DNA of 6,077 nt from Paracoccaceae bacterium. Lineage in GTDB: Bacteria; Pseudomonadota; Alphaproteobacteria; Rhodobacterales; Rhodobacteraceae. The DNA is taken from the NCBI GenBank assembly GCA_013214715.1, contig JABSSB010000109.1, forward strand, positions 1 to 6,077. The letters are read 5' to 3'. Made by a program: the position numbers and the translations under genes. Positions 6,039-6,077 of the stretch are shown here, one piece after another (position 1 is the stretch's first letter; each line of letters starts with the position of its first letter). The notes under the pieces are model-generated. The model made no database searches, was not told the origin of the DNA, and saw only the letters and a program-made list of their open reading frames with translations.

Positions 6039-6077
6039 TCTGGCGCTGGCCGGTGGGCCGATCCTGGGCCGGTATGA
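5998..6077 (+). pseudogene. lpxC: Fragment of lpxC (UDP-3-O-acyl-N-acetylglucosamine deacetylase), C-terminal part, running off the window
   Basis: In the frame starting at 6001 the DNA reads EAVRHKMLDALGDLALAGGP and then ILGRY to the window edge. This is the hallmark C-terminal block of LpxC (xxVRHKxLDAxGDLxLxGxxIxGxY), including the His and Asp that in intact LpxC contribute to the zinc/catalytic site. LpxC performs the committed step of lipid A synthesis and is normally about 300 residues. Here the same frame upstream is closed by a TGA at 5971-5973, with only about nine unrelated codons before the match, so the N-terminal two thirds are missing. The cell presumably has a full copy elsewhere. 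The last 20 or so residues of the family would lie beyond base 6077. Confidence 0.72.

Noticed and set aside
1..6077. CRISPR arrays, tRNA or rRNA genes, insertion-sequence ends, phage attachment sites
   Set aside because: I looked for spaced repeats, tRNA-like cloverleaf ends, transposase motifs and terminal inverted repeats, and saw none I could support.

Overview
The window reads as chromosomal DNA of an alphaproteobacterium, most likely a member of the Rhodobacteraceae/Roseobacter group. The reasons are a GC-rich coding style, a moxR-DUF58 pair divergent from a DUF1285 gene, an ImuB of the alphaproteobacterial type, and a LexA site of the alphaproteobacterial GTTC-N7-GTTC form. Genus and species cannot be told from the sequence.

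Left block (1-2429): a DUF58 gene, cut by the window edge, and a complete MoxR AAA+ ATPase gene run leftward as a translationally coupled pair with a GTGA overlap. A DUF1285 gene diverges from them across a spacer of about 70 bases. This block looks intact and conserved.

Middle block (2430-3906): about 440 bases hold no intact gene but carry what looks like the remains of one. Its reading frame is broken by a TAG and by an apparent one-base shift in a T-run. Next come a hydroxypyruvate-isomerase-like TIM-barrel gene and, two bases after it, a 76-residue DUF2798 membrane protein gene of lower GC (about 51%). The last two probably form an operon.

Right block (3907-6077): a complete imuB gene (inactive Y-family polymerase homologue of the SOS mutasome) runs leftward and converges on the DUF2798 gene. 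It lacks both usual neighbours: no imuA lies upstream and no dnaE2 directly downstream. A perfect GTTC-N7-GTTC LexA box lies 20-34 bases in front of its start codon. Beyond the box, on the + strand, is a cytochrome c556/c'-like gene that has lost its CxxCH haem-binding end. It runs directly into an out-of-frame piece of the C-terminus of lpxC, with a 9-base direct repeat at the join.

The window therefore mixes a conserved core block with a rearranged stretch. The points most worth checking are the solitary LexA-boxed imuB and the c556/lpxC chimeric join. I see no evidence for a wholly new multigene system.
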